Shown: positions 23,987 through 35,542 of the stretch, in pieces
How the letters are laid out: each line of letters opens with the position of its first letter
Position numbering within the stretch: position 1 is the stretch's first letter
Source: Lycium barbarum
Lineage: Eukaryota > Streptophyta > Magnoliopsida > Solanales > Solanaceae
NCBI RefSeq assembly: GCF_019175385.1
Contig: NC_083339.1
Span: 76,280,307 to 76,344,306, forward strand
Direction: 5' to 3'
DNA: 64,000 bases
Position numbers and translations under genes: made by a program
The notes under the pieces: model-generated
Told to the model about the DNA's origin: nothing
What the model saw: only the letters and a program-made list of their open reading frames with translations
The model's database searches: none

Positions 23987-25762
23987 CCGTGTATGTATGT
24001 ATGTGTATATCTATAGTTTGTTGAATTTCATGTTGCATTCTAGTTGTGGTTATGATGGAAATTATATTGGAAATGGAAGTTGAAAGAAGTTGGTTGAAGT
24101 TGGAAGTATAGGGTATAGCCGTGTGGTACATTGAAGTTGGAATGGAAATGGATTAATGTTGTTTAATATGTTAGTTGTGTTGTTGTGACCCTTGCAATGT
24201 AAATGAAGGTAAAATGAGGTAAGTTTGCATTGAAATGGAATGTAGGAGCTTATGTCGTCTTAGTATGATTTTATGTCATTATGGAAATTAGGTTGCTAAG
24301 GTGCAAGTTAGGATGGTTGTTGAGGAAATTAGAAGATGGAAACATGTTATGAATATGTATGTTAAAGATTAGAAGTTTTGGATGCATTATGGCCTTGGTG
24401 GAAAGTTTGTATATTTTGTATATTTTGTGAATATTTTGTAGAAATGATATGAAATGTTTCCGAATTGTACTTGAATGGTTTTGCATTAGTAAATAAATAT
24501 GAGAACGTTGACATGAAGTTGGAAGTGTGAAGTTGGAATGGGAGTTATTGCATAATGTAGAAAAGAGGAACATTTATGTTAGAATGTATTTTTGTTGTGA
24601 TTCTTGATGTTGTTGGTGTTGCTTTGGTATTGTGTTGATGCATTTGGCCGAGTTGAATTCTCGGGGATGTTGTATTTATAGGGGAGGTGCTGCCGAAATT
24701 TCGGTAGACAAATACTAAATTAAAAATTGGAACTCTAAGCCTTATGAATAGTAATTGGTAAATGTGACCATTTGTAGGTTTCTGACGAAACGGGATTCGA
24801 GCTTTGGCGATCGTAAAGGGCAAGAAAGGTATGTAAAGCTCCACCTTTTCTTCTCTTGGCATGTCCTAGACGTATTAGGTTTGAACTTGGACCTCGGGGA
24901 TAACTCTACTCTTCGGAATCCACGATTAAATTTCTCTCTTTTTCATTCAGTGGAATTGAATCAATTATGTTGCTAATGATTAGAAAAGTTGTCTACACAC
25001 CTAGAACTTGAGCAAATAGGACCCGATTACTCTAAAACTTTCATAAGGGATATTATAAAGTGTAAAATACGTAAAATTATGTACGCCACCTCATTTGACC
25101 CGAGGTGGGTCCACTATTCCCGAATCCCCTCTTATTGTTCTATTTGACTTACTTCTATACGATAATTAAAGGAAACTCTTGGTTACCATTCCGACTACTA
25201 AATGGTGGTATTCTAATCGTTCCAAGTTTGTTATGAATTTTACGCCCTCTTTGACACAAGATTTCCGCTACGAATATTCCGGTATAAGCATTTTGATATA
25301 AGTTTTCCGGCATAAGTAGTTTGGTGTAAATGTTCCGACATAAGCATTCGCACATAAGTACTCTGGTATGATTATTTAGATATGAATCTTCTGATACGAG
25401 TATTTGATACAAGTATTCCGGTATAAGTATTCTGGCACAAATATCTTATGTGAAAGGTCCGCTATGAACACTCTGATAATACGTTCGATCATTTCATTGA
25501 GTCTTGATTATGTGCATCATTTTCTCACTACTCTGCTCGTGCATGTGCTATGATCTCTTTCACCGAGTCCCGGGCCGGGTATGTTATCGTGCACTTTCTA
25601 CTGCACTATTCACCGAGCCCGTCACTAGAGGGCCGGGTACGGTATGTATATGTGTATCTGATAATGATGTGGTGATGTGGTGATGTAATGACGGGCTACG
25701 GTGGCCAGGACAGCATCTGATGATTCCATTCACCGAGTCCCCCATTAGAGGGCCGGATACGG

Positions 25763-25764
<2 letters not shown>

Positions 25765-25841
<77 letters not shown>
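25765..25841. repeat. (AT)n microsatellite at the C insertion site
   Basis: About 75 bases of pure AT; the 5' LTR equivalent at 8517-8531 has about 15. Solo LTR C inserted at its right edge, in TATGT. Confidence 0.9.
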
Positions 25842-25843
<2 letters not shown>

Positions 25844-25847
<4 letters not shown>

Positions 25848-28800
25848 ATACCTCGTATTTTTCGCGTTCGGATAGTTTGAGATAATTGTGACAAGTTAAG
25901 GACAAGATTATAATTTGACCTTGTTTGGTACATAAGTTGGTTATGAAAATTTTAGATGTGGAAATATGAGGAAAGGCTAAGGGTAAGAAGGTAAATTCAC
26001 AAAGTGACTCAAGAAGATATTGGGAAAGTCTAAGGGCAAAATTGGAATTAGCAAATCATGTATTCATGAAAAAAAAATAAAAAAGAAAGAAAGAAAAGGA
26101 AAAAGAAAATAAAAATAAGGGACATGTGCCATGCACATGGATGTGGGCCATGTCCCACATGACCTTAATATATGGCACATGACTGGAATTTCATCACATT
26201 TGAATTTGGAAAATTCAAGAAACTTGAAGAGGAGAAAATAGAGAAAGAAGAAGAAAAGACCATGGCCATTTCGGCCAAGAGGAGGGGGTTTTACCCCTAT
26301 GAAATTTTGTCCCAAAAATTGATTTCTTCATGTATTCCTACTAATTCAAGAGTCCTCTTCAACGTGGTATAATTGTTGAAGCAAGAAAATCATCCTTTGT
26401 TGCAAAATCACAACCCTAGTCAAGTGAAGAAGTTAGAAGGAAAAGGTATGATTTAATTCCTTTTTATATGTTATGAAGGGTTCATTTATGTTGTAGTAAG
26501 TGGAAATGGAAGAAAATCATGAAACCATGCAAGTTGGAAGCTTGGCCGTGTGTGTGCATGTTGTGTAGAAAAGATGAACTAAATTTTATATGGTGATTTG
26601 GTTGTTGTTGATAAGTATTCTATGATGAAAATGAGAATTTGATGGTTCAAGTTGGAGTTGAGATTAGTATGTGTAGCCGTGTGTGTGTGTTGTGTGTAGG
26701 AATGATGAAATAATTTTATGTAGTATTTTGGTTGTTGTCATTATGTATTTTATGATGGGAATGAAAGTGGTAAGGTGCAAATTATGATTGTCATTAATGA
26801 AATTGGAAGGTAAGAATGAATTATGAATGTTTATGTTGAGAAATGGGAAGTTTAGGTGAATTACGGTTTTGGTGGAAAGTTGAACATTTTTGTATATCTT
26901 ATTAATATTTTGCAGAAATGGTATGGAATGCTCCCAATTTGCATTGTAATGATCGTGATTGATGATGAATATGAAAATAGTAAGATTGGTTTGGAAGTGT
27001 GAAGTCGGAATGAAAGATATTGTGTTATGTCGGAAAGATGGCTAGTTATGCCATATTATGTGTTTTGTAGTACTTGTTGTTGTTATTGATGTTGTTGTTG
27101 GGTTGTTGTGGATTGTTTTGGCTACGTTAAACTTTTGGGGATGTTGAATTTATAGGGGAAATGCTGCCGGAATTTCGGTAGACAAATATGAATCTAAATT
27201 GAATTCTTAAAAAGTTCACAACTCACATTTGGCACTTATGACCATTTCTAGATTTTGAGCGAAACGGGAATTGAACTTGGACGAGCGTAAGGCGCAATCA
27301 AGGTATGTAAGGCTACCCTATTCCTTCTTTTGGCATGTCCTAGGTATACTAGGTCGATACTTGAGCCTCGGGGGCAATTCTGTTCATAGAAATCCGAAAG
27401 TGAATTTGAGCACTATTCATTCAATCTAATTGAACTATAAATCTCATGTTTTGGTCGAAAGGAAATCAAACGTCCGAAACTTTTGTAAATGTAATCAAGT
27501 CGACTCGAAACTTCCTTGGATGACTCTATAGACCCTAATGTCCATGATTCATGTCCGTTGCCTCGACTTGATCCGAGGTGGACCCACTACTCCCGAATCT
27601 TCCCCTATTGTTCTATCTGGCTTAATTTCGTAAAATAATTAAAGGAAACTCTTGGTTGTTTTATTATCCCATTGAGTCCTTAATCTATATTTTGATATGT
27701 GCACGCGATCTTATAAGTTATATTTGGTCTGATCCGTAAGTTATCCGGAAGGAATTCGCTTCTAAAGTGCTATCTAATATGTTCCGAGTCTGCCTATGAT
27801 TCTGACTTATATGGGTAGAAGTATGTTTGACATGACCCATTTTACGACATGATCGAGTAACGAAATAAGTATAAAGAATTTGTGTCGGAAAGAATATTAT
27901 GAGTCATATTTCCCCCAACTTTCGTGAAGCATGTTTTACAGAAAATTTTGTAAGCATGATAACATGAATGATGGTTTCACCGAAGCTTGATATGTTACGA
28001 TACATACACATGATTTCAGAAGTTTATTTAATTTCATCCATATGAGGTTAGCACGATACCTAAAGACCTATTTGATATGTTCCTTAGTTGTTAATAAAGA
28101 AAATAAGTGATATAATTAATACCTTGATATGTAGTGGTGTGTGCGTATGAATCTAAGTTGTACCCGAGTTGCTCTATACGTCATCCGAAAAATAGCTGAT
28201 ACGACTAGTACTTCGGTTTTGCAAAGATTGACTTCCGAAACATTTATGGAGGGTTCCGTACTTCGAACGCTCGTAACTTTCGTATGCTAGTTCCGATTGA
28301 CCCGAAGCTTGTTTCTGGACCTCCAGATGCCGATAATGTGTTTGCATATAAGTATGTTTGTATCTCGGGTCTTGATTGTGTGCATGTGGTTTCGCATTAA
28401 TCTGTTCGTGCAAGCTTTGATTTGGACTTCACTGAGCCCGGGCCCTGAGGACATGTTCTCGTGCGTATTTCTCTGCATTATTCACCGCGTCCCTTTCACT
28501 TGCGGGCCGGGGCATGTTATGTATGATATGATGACATTATGATATGATGACGGGGTGGTGGCCAGGATGGCACAATCACCGCGTCCCGCAAAAGAGGGCC
28601 GGGGCACGTTACATGCATATATGATACATGATATTGGCATATATGATACATGACATTGGCATACATGACACATGACATTGGCATACATGATTCCATTTAC
28701 CGCGTCCCTCACTGAGGGCCGGGGCACGTTATATGCATACATGATACATATGATTCACCGCGTCCCTTACTGAGGGCCGGGGCACGTTATATGCATATGT

Positions 28801-29572
28801 GATACATGATTTCGACATGCATGATCTGTGGTTGGAAAGTCAGCGTTTGGACAAATCTGTACGTTCTGTATCCCTTGACATATGACGTTATCTGTGTTTG
28901 GAAAGTAACCAGTTTGGTACTTTGTACTTTCTGCACTCCTTCTGACAGATGACATCAGTATACATGATTGGCAGTCTGAGCAATAAGCACCCCGGTATTT
29001 TGACTAGTGTACACTCTCTTTGTACTGTAAATTTCGATTGTGATTCTGTCTGTTATACTTCTGTACTTCTGATTCCGACTATGACTTTGCTTACTGTATT
29101 CTGCCTTACATACTCAGTACATATTCCGTACTGACCCCCTTTCTTCGGGGGCTGCGTTTCATGCCGCGCAGGTACTCCCAGATGAGTTGAAGACATTATA
29201 GAAGATGTTCCAGCGAAGATGGCAAACTCCATTTGCTCCTGGAGGACTGCCGAGTCAGAAGTATATGTGATATGGTTTTTGGTTAATGTTAGAGACTTTG
29301 CAGACAGAGTCGTGGGTATGGTATGTCGGTTTAGTAAGCCGCTTCATCAGCCGATGTGTCAGTTTGTATTATAATATGAATTCTATATAATCACAGATTT
29401 AGTTGAATTTGATAAGCAAAGAAAAAAAAATTGGGAGCCTTAACATGTATGTCATGCTTATTTGACTTAACAAGTCCGGAAAGATTATGTATGAAATAAG
29501 AGTATGTGGGTTCGCTTGGCTCCGGATATGGGGTCGGGTGCCCATCACACCCTAGAGAACCAAGGTGTGACA
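25844..29572 (+). mobile_element. Solo LTR C, gypsy type
   Basis: Starts TGTTATACCTCG and ends CAAGGTGTGACA. It is flanked by the perfect TSD TATGT (25839-25843 and 29573-29577), with no internal domain, so it is a solo LTR of 3729 bp formed by LTR-LTR recombination. Layout: a purine-rich tract near 26050-26110, a GGTATGATTT donor-like site near 26445, a CATTTCTAG acceptor-like site near 27250, a mini-exon ending GTATGTAAGG near 27302, a hairpin array at 28485-28800, CAGTAC-N7-GTACTG near 29115 and GCGCAG|GT near 29171. LTR D at the window end is the same family. Confidence 0.93.
28485..28800 (+). repeat. GC-rich hairpin array in LTR C
   Basis: Four units of the form CACCGCGTCCC-loop-GGGCCGGGGCACGTT are separated by ATATGCATA/ATGATACATGA spacers. 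The CCC/GGG arms can pair. At least six similar units occur inverted in LTR D (62500-63010). Confidence 0.85.
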
Positions 29573-29577
29573 TATGT

Positions 29578-30256
29578 GCATGCATATGGTATGATTTTCT
29601 TACGTTACCGAGTCCCGTAGTGGGCCGGGTACGGTTTATGATATTGACATACAGTTATACATGCTCATGCATATGATTATGATGTACCTATACTACCGAG
29701 TCCCCTATTGGGCCGGGTACGTTCTATATCCATTATGTTCATATCCACATTTTCGGTTTCTGTGCTGACTTGCTTACTACACTCCCTGCTTTACATACTC
29801 AGTACATATTCCGTACTGACCCCCTGTTCTTCGGGGGCTGCGTTTTCATGCCGCGCAGGTACAGACGACAGATTTGCTGAACCGCCCGCTTAGGACTTTA
29901 TTCTGCTATTTTGGAGCGCTCTTTTATCCGGAGCCTATATCTTGGTACAGTCTTCTGTTATTGTGTATATGTATGCTATTCAGGGGTACGACGGGGCCCT
30001 GTCCCGTCTTAGGATTCTTTTTTGTTCTGTAGAGGTCTGTAGACATACATGTGGGTTCTGTATATGCTTTTGGGTTGTTATGATCTGTGATGGCCTTATC
30101 GGCTTCCACGTGTTATACTTGCGCCTATGCGATATTTAGTAACGCCAGTTGAATCTTATATTGATATATTATGCTAATATGCCAGTTGGGGCTATGGGGT
30201 ACGTTTGGGTGTCCAGCACGGACACTAGTCATGGCCTACGGGGTTGGGTCGTGACA
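29578..30256 (+). mobile_element. B 3' LTR, second segment
   Basis: Resumes after the C TSD with GCATGCATATGGTATG, matching 8533 onward. Near 29875 it passes uninterrupted through the site where A inserted in the 5' copy (GATTTGCTGAACCGCCC). It ends GTCGTGACA at 30256. Confidence 0.93.
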
Positions 30257-30261
30257 ATAGT

Positions 30262-30328
30262 TCACCTAGATGTTATGTTATGTACGATAAGGGGGTGCTC
30301 GTCGCGGCCCCCTAGCCGGGTCGTGACA
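30262..30328 (+). mobile_element. H 5' LTR, second segment
   Basis: The last 67 bases of the H 5' LTR after element B. Compared with the 3' LTR end (37848-37939), a short CCCGGGTGGGGTAGCACCGG-type stretch is missing. It ends GGGTCGTGACA. Confidence 0.88.
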
Positions 30329-30332
30329 AAAG

Positions 30333-30344
30333 TGGTATCAGAGC
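30333..30344 (+). promoter_or_regulatory. H primer-binding site (initiator tRNA-Met)
   Basis: TGGTATCAGAGC, four bases (AAAG) after the LTR end. A perfect match to the usual chromovirus primer site. Confidence 0.93.
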
Positions 30345-30539
30345 AGTTCAGTCCTAGGATGTGTCTACGAGCCGTGTCTAGTAAAGTCTTGGTTATGGGT
30401 GTGTTGCGCGCCACACTTATAAACAAGAAGCTGCGGACATTTTAGGAATAAATGACCTTCTTTCTTCATAAGAATCGTGCGATAGAGCTATGATGTAAGA
30501 AATTCTTGTTCCTTAATAGTGTGTTGTGTATTTCAGAGA

Positions 30540-31388
30540 ATGCCTGTAAAGAAAAAGGCTACAGCAGCCCAAAAGGGCAAGACGGTGGCAGAAAAGCGGG
30601 CTGAAAGAGCACCGCCACCGGTAGTAGAGGAAGATGAGTCCCAGAGTGCGGCTCAATCTCAGTCCTCCCAGACAGTGCCTATTACCGAGGAGCACGTGGG
30701 AGCCTCAGCCCCAGCTCCAGCTCCTCCACCAAATGCTTCGGGCCAAGATGTAAAAGAGGCCATTACTTTATTGACTCAATTGGTTGCGGCCCAGGCTCAG
30801 AGGCACAGTTCAGGGTATGGTGATAGGGCTGTTAGTGCAAGAGCCCGTGATTTCATTACTTTGAACCCTCCGGAATTCTTTGGGTCAAAACCGGAGGAGG
30901 ATCCCCAGGACTTTTTTGATGGTATGCTAAGGACGCTCCGGTTGATACATGCTTCAGAAACCGAGTCGGTAGAGCTAGCATCCTATAGATTGAGAGATAT
31001 CTCGATCCAGTGGTATACAGTATGGATGGCTTCGCGGGGAGCCAATGCACCTCCCCCGATATGGCAAGAGTTTGTTGATGCTTTTCTCCGTCATTATATG
31101 CCCCCAGAAGTTCGGCGAGCTAGGGCCGATAAATTCTTAAATTTGAGGCAAGGCAGTATGAGTGCCCTAGAGTATAGCCTCCGCTTTAACTCCTTGGCCA
31201 AGTATGCTTCGGCCATGGTAGCAGATATGGGCGACCGGGTACACCGATTTGTAAAGGGCCTAGGGCCCCATCTGATTGACAAATGCTTGACTGCGTCCCT
31301 TCAGGACGGTATGGATATTGCACGCATTCAGGCACATGCTCAAAACTTAGAGGAAAGCCTACAGCAGCGGAGAAGTGAACGTGAATAG
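30540..31388 (+). pseudogene. H gag, N-terminal and capsid part
   Basis: The start is ATG at 30540 (MPVKKKATAAQKGK), chosen by comparison with A and B; the in-frame ATG at 30519 is likely leader. The capsid-type domain is recognised by FITLNPPEFFGSKPEEDPQD, HYMPPEVRRARADKF and YSLRFNSLAKYA, then MDIARIQAHAQ as in B. The frame is open for 282 codons and then meets TAG at 31386-31388, in the charged linker before the zinc knuckles. The phase continues open beyond it. Gag forms the particle and binds the RNA. Only the stop breaks it. Confidence 0.92.
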
Positions 31389-33899
31389 GATAGGGGACAT
31401 AGCAAGAGGGCCAGATCTTCAGGCCTAATAAGTGAGTCCAGAGGTGGACACGGGCAACAGTTCCCTAGACATTCGGGCAATTCTATGACCAGTGCACCTC
31501 CACGGTTTCCAGACCAGGGCCTTGATAGATTTGTTCGTTCAGGGCCGAGTCAGAGTTATTCGGAGTCCCAGTTTAGAGGTGATTCAGGCCAGTCAAGGCC
31601 ACCTATACCACGATGTTCCCAGTGTGGGAGGTCTCATTGGGGTCAATGCCGATTGGGTTCAGATGTTTGCTATTCTTGTGGTCGACCGGGCCATATTATG
31701 CGTAATTGCCCCTCGGTGCATGGTAGAGGTAGGACCCAGCCATCAGGGTCGATAGCCGGATCTTCGGCATCTGTACGCCCTACGGGGCCAGGTTCACATG
31801 CGCCAGTCGGCCATGGTAGAGGTAGGGGCAGAGCTCTCAGTACTAGCGGTTCTCAGCACTGTATTTATGCTTTGGCTGGACGCCAAGATCTTGAGTCTTC
31901 TCCTGACTTGGTCACAGGTATATTATCGGTATTCTCTCATGATGTATATGCTTTGATTGATCTGGGCTCCACATTATCATATGTTACTCCATATATTGCG
32001 GGTCGATTTATAATTGAGCCGGAGTCTATCAAGCCTTTTGAGGTGTCTACACCCGTGGGTGAATCGGTAATAGCTAGCCGAGTATATAGGAATTGTGTGA
32101 TTGTGATTTGTGATCGTCGTACCATGATTGATTTGCATGAGCTAGAGATGGTAGATTTTGATGTCATTATGGGCATGGATTGGTTGGCTTCTTGTTATGC
32201 CAATGTTGATTGTAGAATGAAGATGGTTCGTTTCCAATTTCCGGGAGAACCAGTCTTAGAATGGAAAGGAAATTTGGCATCACCAAAAGGTAGGTTTATT
32301 TCCTATCTAAAGGCAAGAAAGATGATCACGAAAGGGTGTATCTATCACTTAGTGCGAGTTCAAGATGTTGAAGCTGAGTCGCCGACTCTTCCGTCAGTTC
32401 TAGTAGTGAATGAATTTCCGGATGTGTTCCCGGAAGAGCTTCTAGGCCTTCCTCCCGAGCGAGAGATCGATTTTGCGATTGATGTGTTGCCAGACACTAA
32501 ACCCATATCTATTCCCCCATATAGAATGGCACCCGCGGAATTGAAAGAGTTGAAGGAGCAATTGAGGGACTTGCTTGATAAAGGCTTCATTAGGCCTAGT
32601 TCATCCCCGTGGGGAGCACCCGTACTGTTCGTCCGGAAGAAGGATGGCTCCTTGAGAATGTGCATTGATTATCGGCAATTGAATAAAGTGACGATTAAGA
32701 ACAAGTATCCCCTCCCGAGGATTGATGATTTATTTGATCAATTGCAAGGTGCCAAGTGGTTTTCAAAGATTTATTTGAGGTCCGGGTATCACCAAGTAAG
32801 ATTTAGGGAGAAAGATATCCCTAAGACAGCTTTCAGAACAAGATATGGCCATTTCGAGTTCCGAGTAATGTCGTTTGGGCTAACTAATGCACCGGCAGTG
32901 TTTATGGACTTAATGAACAAAGTATTCAGGCCTTTTCTGGATCTATTCGTAATTGTATTCATCGATGATATCCTAGTGTATTCTAGATCCGAGGCGGAAC
33001 ATGCGGATCACTTGCGTATTGTCCTTGGAGTTCTTCGAACCCGAGAGTTATTCGTGAAGTTTTCCAAATGCGAGTTTTGGTTGAACTCAGTGGCATTTCT
33101 GGGCCACATTGTTGCAGCTGACGGTATTCGAGTGGATATCCAAAAGATTGAGGCAGTGAAGACTTGGCCAAGGCCCACGACCCCTACGGAGGTTCGTAGC
33201 TTTTTGGGCTTAGCAGGTTATTACAGAAGATTTGTTGAGGGTTTCTCTTCTATTTCTGCACCGCTCACCAAGTTGACTCAGAAGTCAGCTAAGTTTCAAT
33301 GGACAGATGCTTGCGAGCGTAGTTTCCAAGAGTTGAAAGACCGATTGACTTCAGCCCCAGTCTTAACACTTCCAGAGGGATTGGAAGGATATGTTATTTA
33401 TTATGATGCTTCAGGCGTCGGGCTAGGCTGTGTATTGATGCAAAATGGTAAGGTGATTGCGTATGCTTCTAGACAATTACGGAAACATGAGCAGAATTAT
33501 CCTACTCATGACTTAGAATTAGCCGCGGTGGTCCATGCTTTAAAGATATGGAGACATTACTTATATGGTGTCCACGTGGATATTTATACAGATCATAAGA
33601 GTCTCCAGTACATCTTCAAGCAGAAAGAGTTGAATTTGCTGCAACGACGATGGCTAGAGTTGCTAAAAGACTATGATGTTGAAATCTTGTACCACCCCGG
33701 AAAGGCAAATATTGTGGCTGATGCTCTTAGCCGTAGGTCGATGGGAAGTCTAAGTGATGTACGACCAGAAAAGAAAGAGATGGCCCGTGATCTTCAGCAG
33801 TTAGCTAGCCTAGGAGTCCGAGTGGTGGACTCAGGTAGCAGCGGAGCTACTATTCAGAATTCAGCAGTTTCATCGTTAGTAGCGGAAGTAAAAGAGTGA
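31389..33899 (+). pseudogene. H zinc knuckles, protease, reverse transcriptase and RNase H
   Basis: About 835 codons in the gag frame. The knuckles are [12 protein letters not shown] and [14 protein letters not shown] (31668-31709). The protease active site reads [13 protein letters not shown] (Asp codon at 31959), with DLG where A has DPG, followed by [19 protein letters not shown] carries [12 protein letters not shown] and the catalytic [11 protein letters not shown] (near 32958-32990). RNase H carries [26 protein letters not shown] and ADALSR. The segment ends at TGA (33897-33899) between RNase H and integrase. This is the longest open coding stretch in the window, and its catalytic residues look intact apart from the unusual protease site. 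Confidence 0.94.
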
Positions 33900-34502
33900 A
33901 AATATGAGGATCCCATGCTAATGCAGTACAGAGATACACTCCCTCAGAAGGAGGAGTCATCATTTGACATTTCGGAAGACGGAGTTCTCCGATGTCGAGG
34001 CAGGTTATGTGTTCCCGATGTGGCAGGTCTACGCCATCATATTTTGAGAGAAGCTCATTGTTCCCGTTACTCCATTCACCCTGGAGCGACGAAAATGTAT
34101 CATGATCTTAAGTCCGTATATTGGTGGAATGGCATGAAGAAAGATATAGCGCAATTCGTGGCTCAATGTCCTAATTGTCAATAGGTGAAAATCGAGCACC
34201 AAAAGCCGGGTGGATTATTGCAAGCTATAGAAATCCCAACTTGGAAGTGGGGAGTGATCAATATGGATTTCATTACAGGGTTACCCCGTTCTCGACGTAA
34301 GTATGATTCCATATGGGTGACTGTGGATAGACTCACAAAGTCAGCTCATTTCTTACCGGTCAGGACGACCTCTGTGGCAGAAGATTATGCAAAGCTTTAT
34401 CTTAAAGAGGTAGTGAAACTCCATGGCGTTCCAGTATCTATTATCTCCGATAGAGGAACTCAGTTCACAGCTAAGTTTGGGGGTCTTTCCAAGAGGGTTT
34501 AG
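33900..34502 (+). pseudogene. H integrase, N-terminal zinc domain and first catalytic part
   Basis: Same frame, after the TGA. It includes the HHCC zinc domain (EAHCSRYSIHPG … CPNCQ, ending near 34181), a TAG at 34182-34184 directly after CPNCQ, then the first two catalytic acids: D in INMDFITGL (34266-34268) and D in IISDRGTQF (34449-34451). Around 34475-34490 one T is missing relative to A, so the frame shifts and terminates at 34500-34502. The sequence continues in another phase from 34503. Confidence 0.9.
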
Positions 34503-35338
34503 GGACCCAAGTGCGCCTTAGCACGGCATTTCACCCCCAGACCGATGGGCAAGCTGAACGTACTATTCAAACTCTTGAAGATATGTTACGGGCATGTATG
34601 ATAGATTTCGGAGGAAATTGGGATGACCATTTGCCACTCATTGAGTTTTCTTACAATAACAGTTATCATTCTAGCATTCAAATGGCGCCGTATGAGGCTT
34701 TATATGGGCGAAAGTGTAGATCCCCGATTGGGTGGTTCGAAACAGGAGAGGCCAAGTTGATAGGGCCAGATTTGGTCCAGCAAGCTATAGAGAAAGTCAA
34801 GCTTATACAAGATCGGTTATTAGCGGCTCAAAGTCGCCAGAAGTCCTATGCGGATAATCGTCGAAGGGACTTAGAGTTCCAAGTTAAGGATTGGGTATTC
34901 TTGAAAGTGTCGCCAATGAAAGGCGTTATGAGATTTGGCAAAAAGGGGAAGCTCAGTCCCCGGTATATCGGACCCTATGAGATTGTGCGCAAAATAGGCA
35001 AAGTGGCCTATGAGCTAGATCTACCTCCAGATTTGGAGTCAGTCCATCCAGTATTTCATGTCTCGATGCTTCGGAAGTGTGTTGGAGATCCTACTAGGAT
35101 CGTCCCAGTGAATGATGTGCAGGTGACAGAGAAATTGACTTATGAAGAGATACCCATTGCCATACTAGATAGGCAAGTACGGGGACTTAGAAACAAAGAA
35201 GTGGCCTTAGTTAAGGTCTTATGGAGGAACAACAATCGAGAGGAAATGACGTAGGAAGCAGAAGAGAGTATGCGATCCAAATACCCACGTCTATTTCAGC
35301 CCTCGGAAGAAGTACAAAATGAGACGTCAAGATCATAA
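34503..35338 (+). pseudogene. H integrase C-terminal part and chromodomain-like tail
   Basis: This continues the integrase in the phase created by the single-base loss upstream. It holds the third catalytic acid (E in DGQAERTIQTLED), then [53 protein letters not shown] and HPVFHVSMLRKCVGDP. The tail VKVLWRNNNREEMT resembles a chromodomain; there a TAG stands at 35252-35254 where A has Trp. The natural end is probably TAA at 35336-35338. In the clade this tail is implicated in targeting. Confidence 0.9.
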
Positions 35339-35505
35339 GGTATGCATGTTTTCCTTTTATGCTTTTGGGTCGTGTGTGGCAAATTTTTTATGTTATTATG
35401 TAGTGGCCCTGTGTGGCATCGATATTATGGACTGTTATGGCAGGATGGCAGTGCCATAATGTAGGGGAAACTCTGGCGAAATTTTTATAGAATACCCGAA
35501 GACTT
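35339..35505. other. H 3' untranslated stretch
   Basis: The spacer between the end of pol and the inverted repeat; T-rich, with no recognisable feature. Confidence 0.6.
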
Positions 35506-35542
35506 TAACATTCGAGGACGAATGTTCTTAAGGGGGGGAGAA
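35506..35542 (+). promoter_or_regulatory. H polypurine tract with inverted repeat
   Basis: AACATTCGAGGACGAATGTT is followed by CTTAAGGGGGGGAGAA and then the 3' LTR at 35543. The arrangement is shared with A and B. Confidence 0.83.

Larger units (their letters stand above)
23260..25843 (+). mobile_element. B 3' LTR, first segment
   Basis: Collinear with 6028-8530 at very high identity and starts TGTTATACCCC. The main differences from the 5' copy are two enlarged AT tracts (23936-23985 and 25765-25841). Solo LTR C interrupts it at 25844. Confidence 0.93.
6028..30256 (+). mobile_element. Element B: gag-only Ty3-gypsy derivative inside H, hosting A and C
   Basis: B starts TGTTATGCCCC and ends GGTCGTGACA. 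Flanks ATGGT (6023-6027) and ATAGT (30257-30261) are a TSD with one change, and the uninterrupted site is seen in H's 3' LTR near 37850. The 5' LTR is 6028-8834 plus 20196-20572. The internal domain is 20573-23259. The 3' LTR is 23260-25843 plus 29578-30256. Net size is about 9.1 kb, with LTRs (about 3.2 kb) longer than the 2.7-kb internal domain. The structure fits the described TR-GAG class of non-autonomous elements. Confidence 0.9.

Noticed and set aside
28485..28800. Regularly spaced GC-rich repeats resembling a CRISPR array
   Set aside because: The repeats are imperfect hairpins, the spacers are similar AT-rich sequence, and they lie inside a plant LTR with TSDs; no cas genes and a eukaryotic context.
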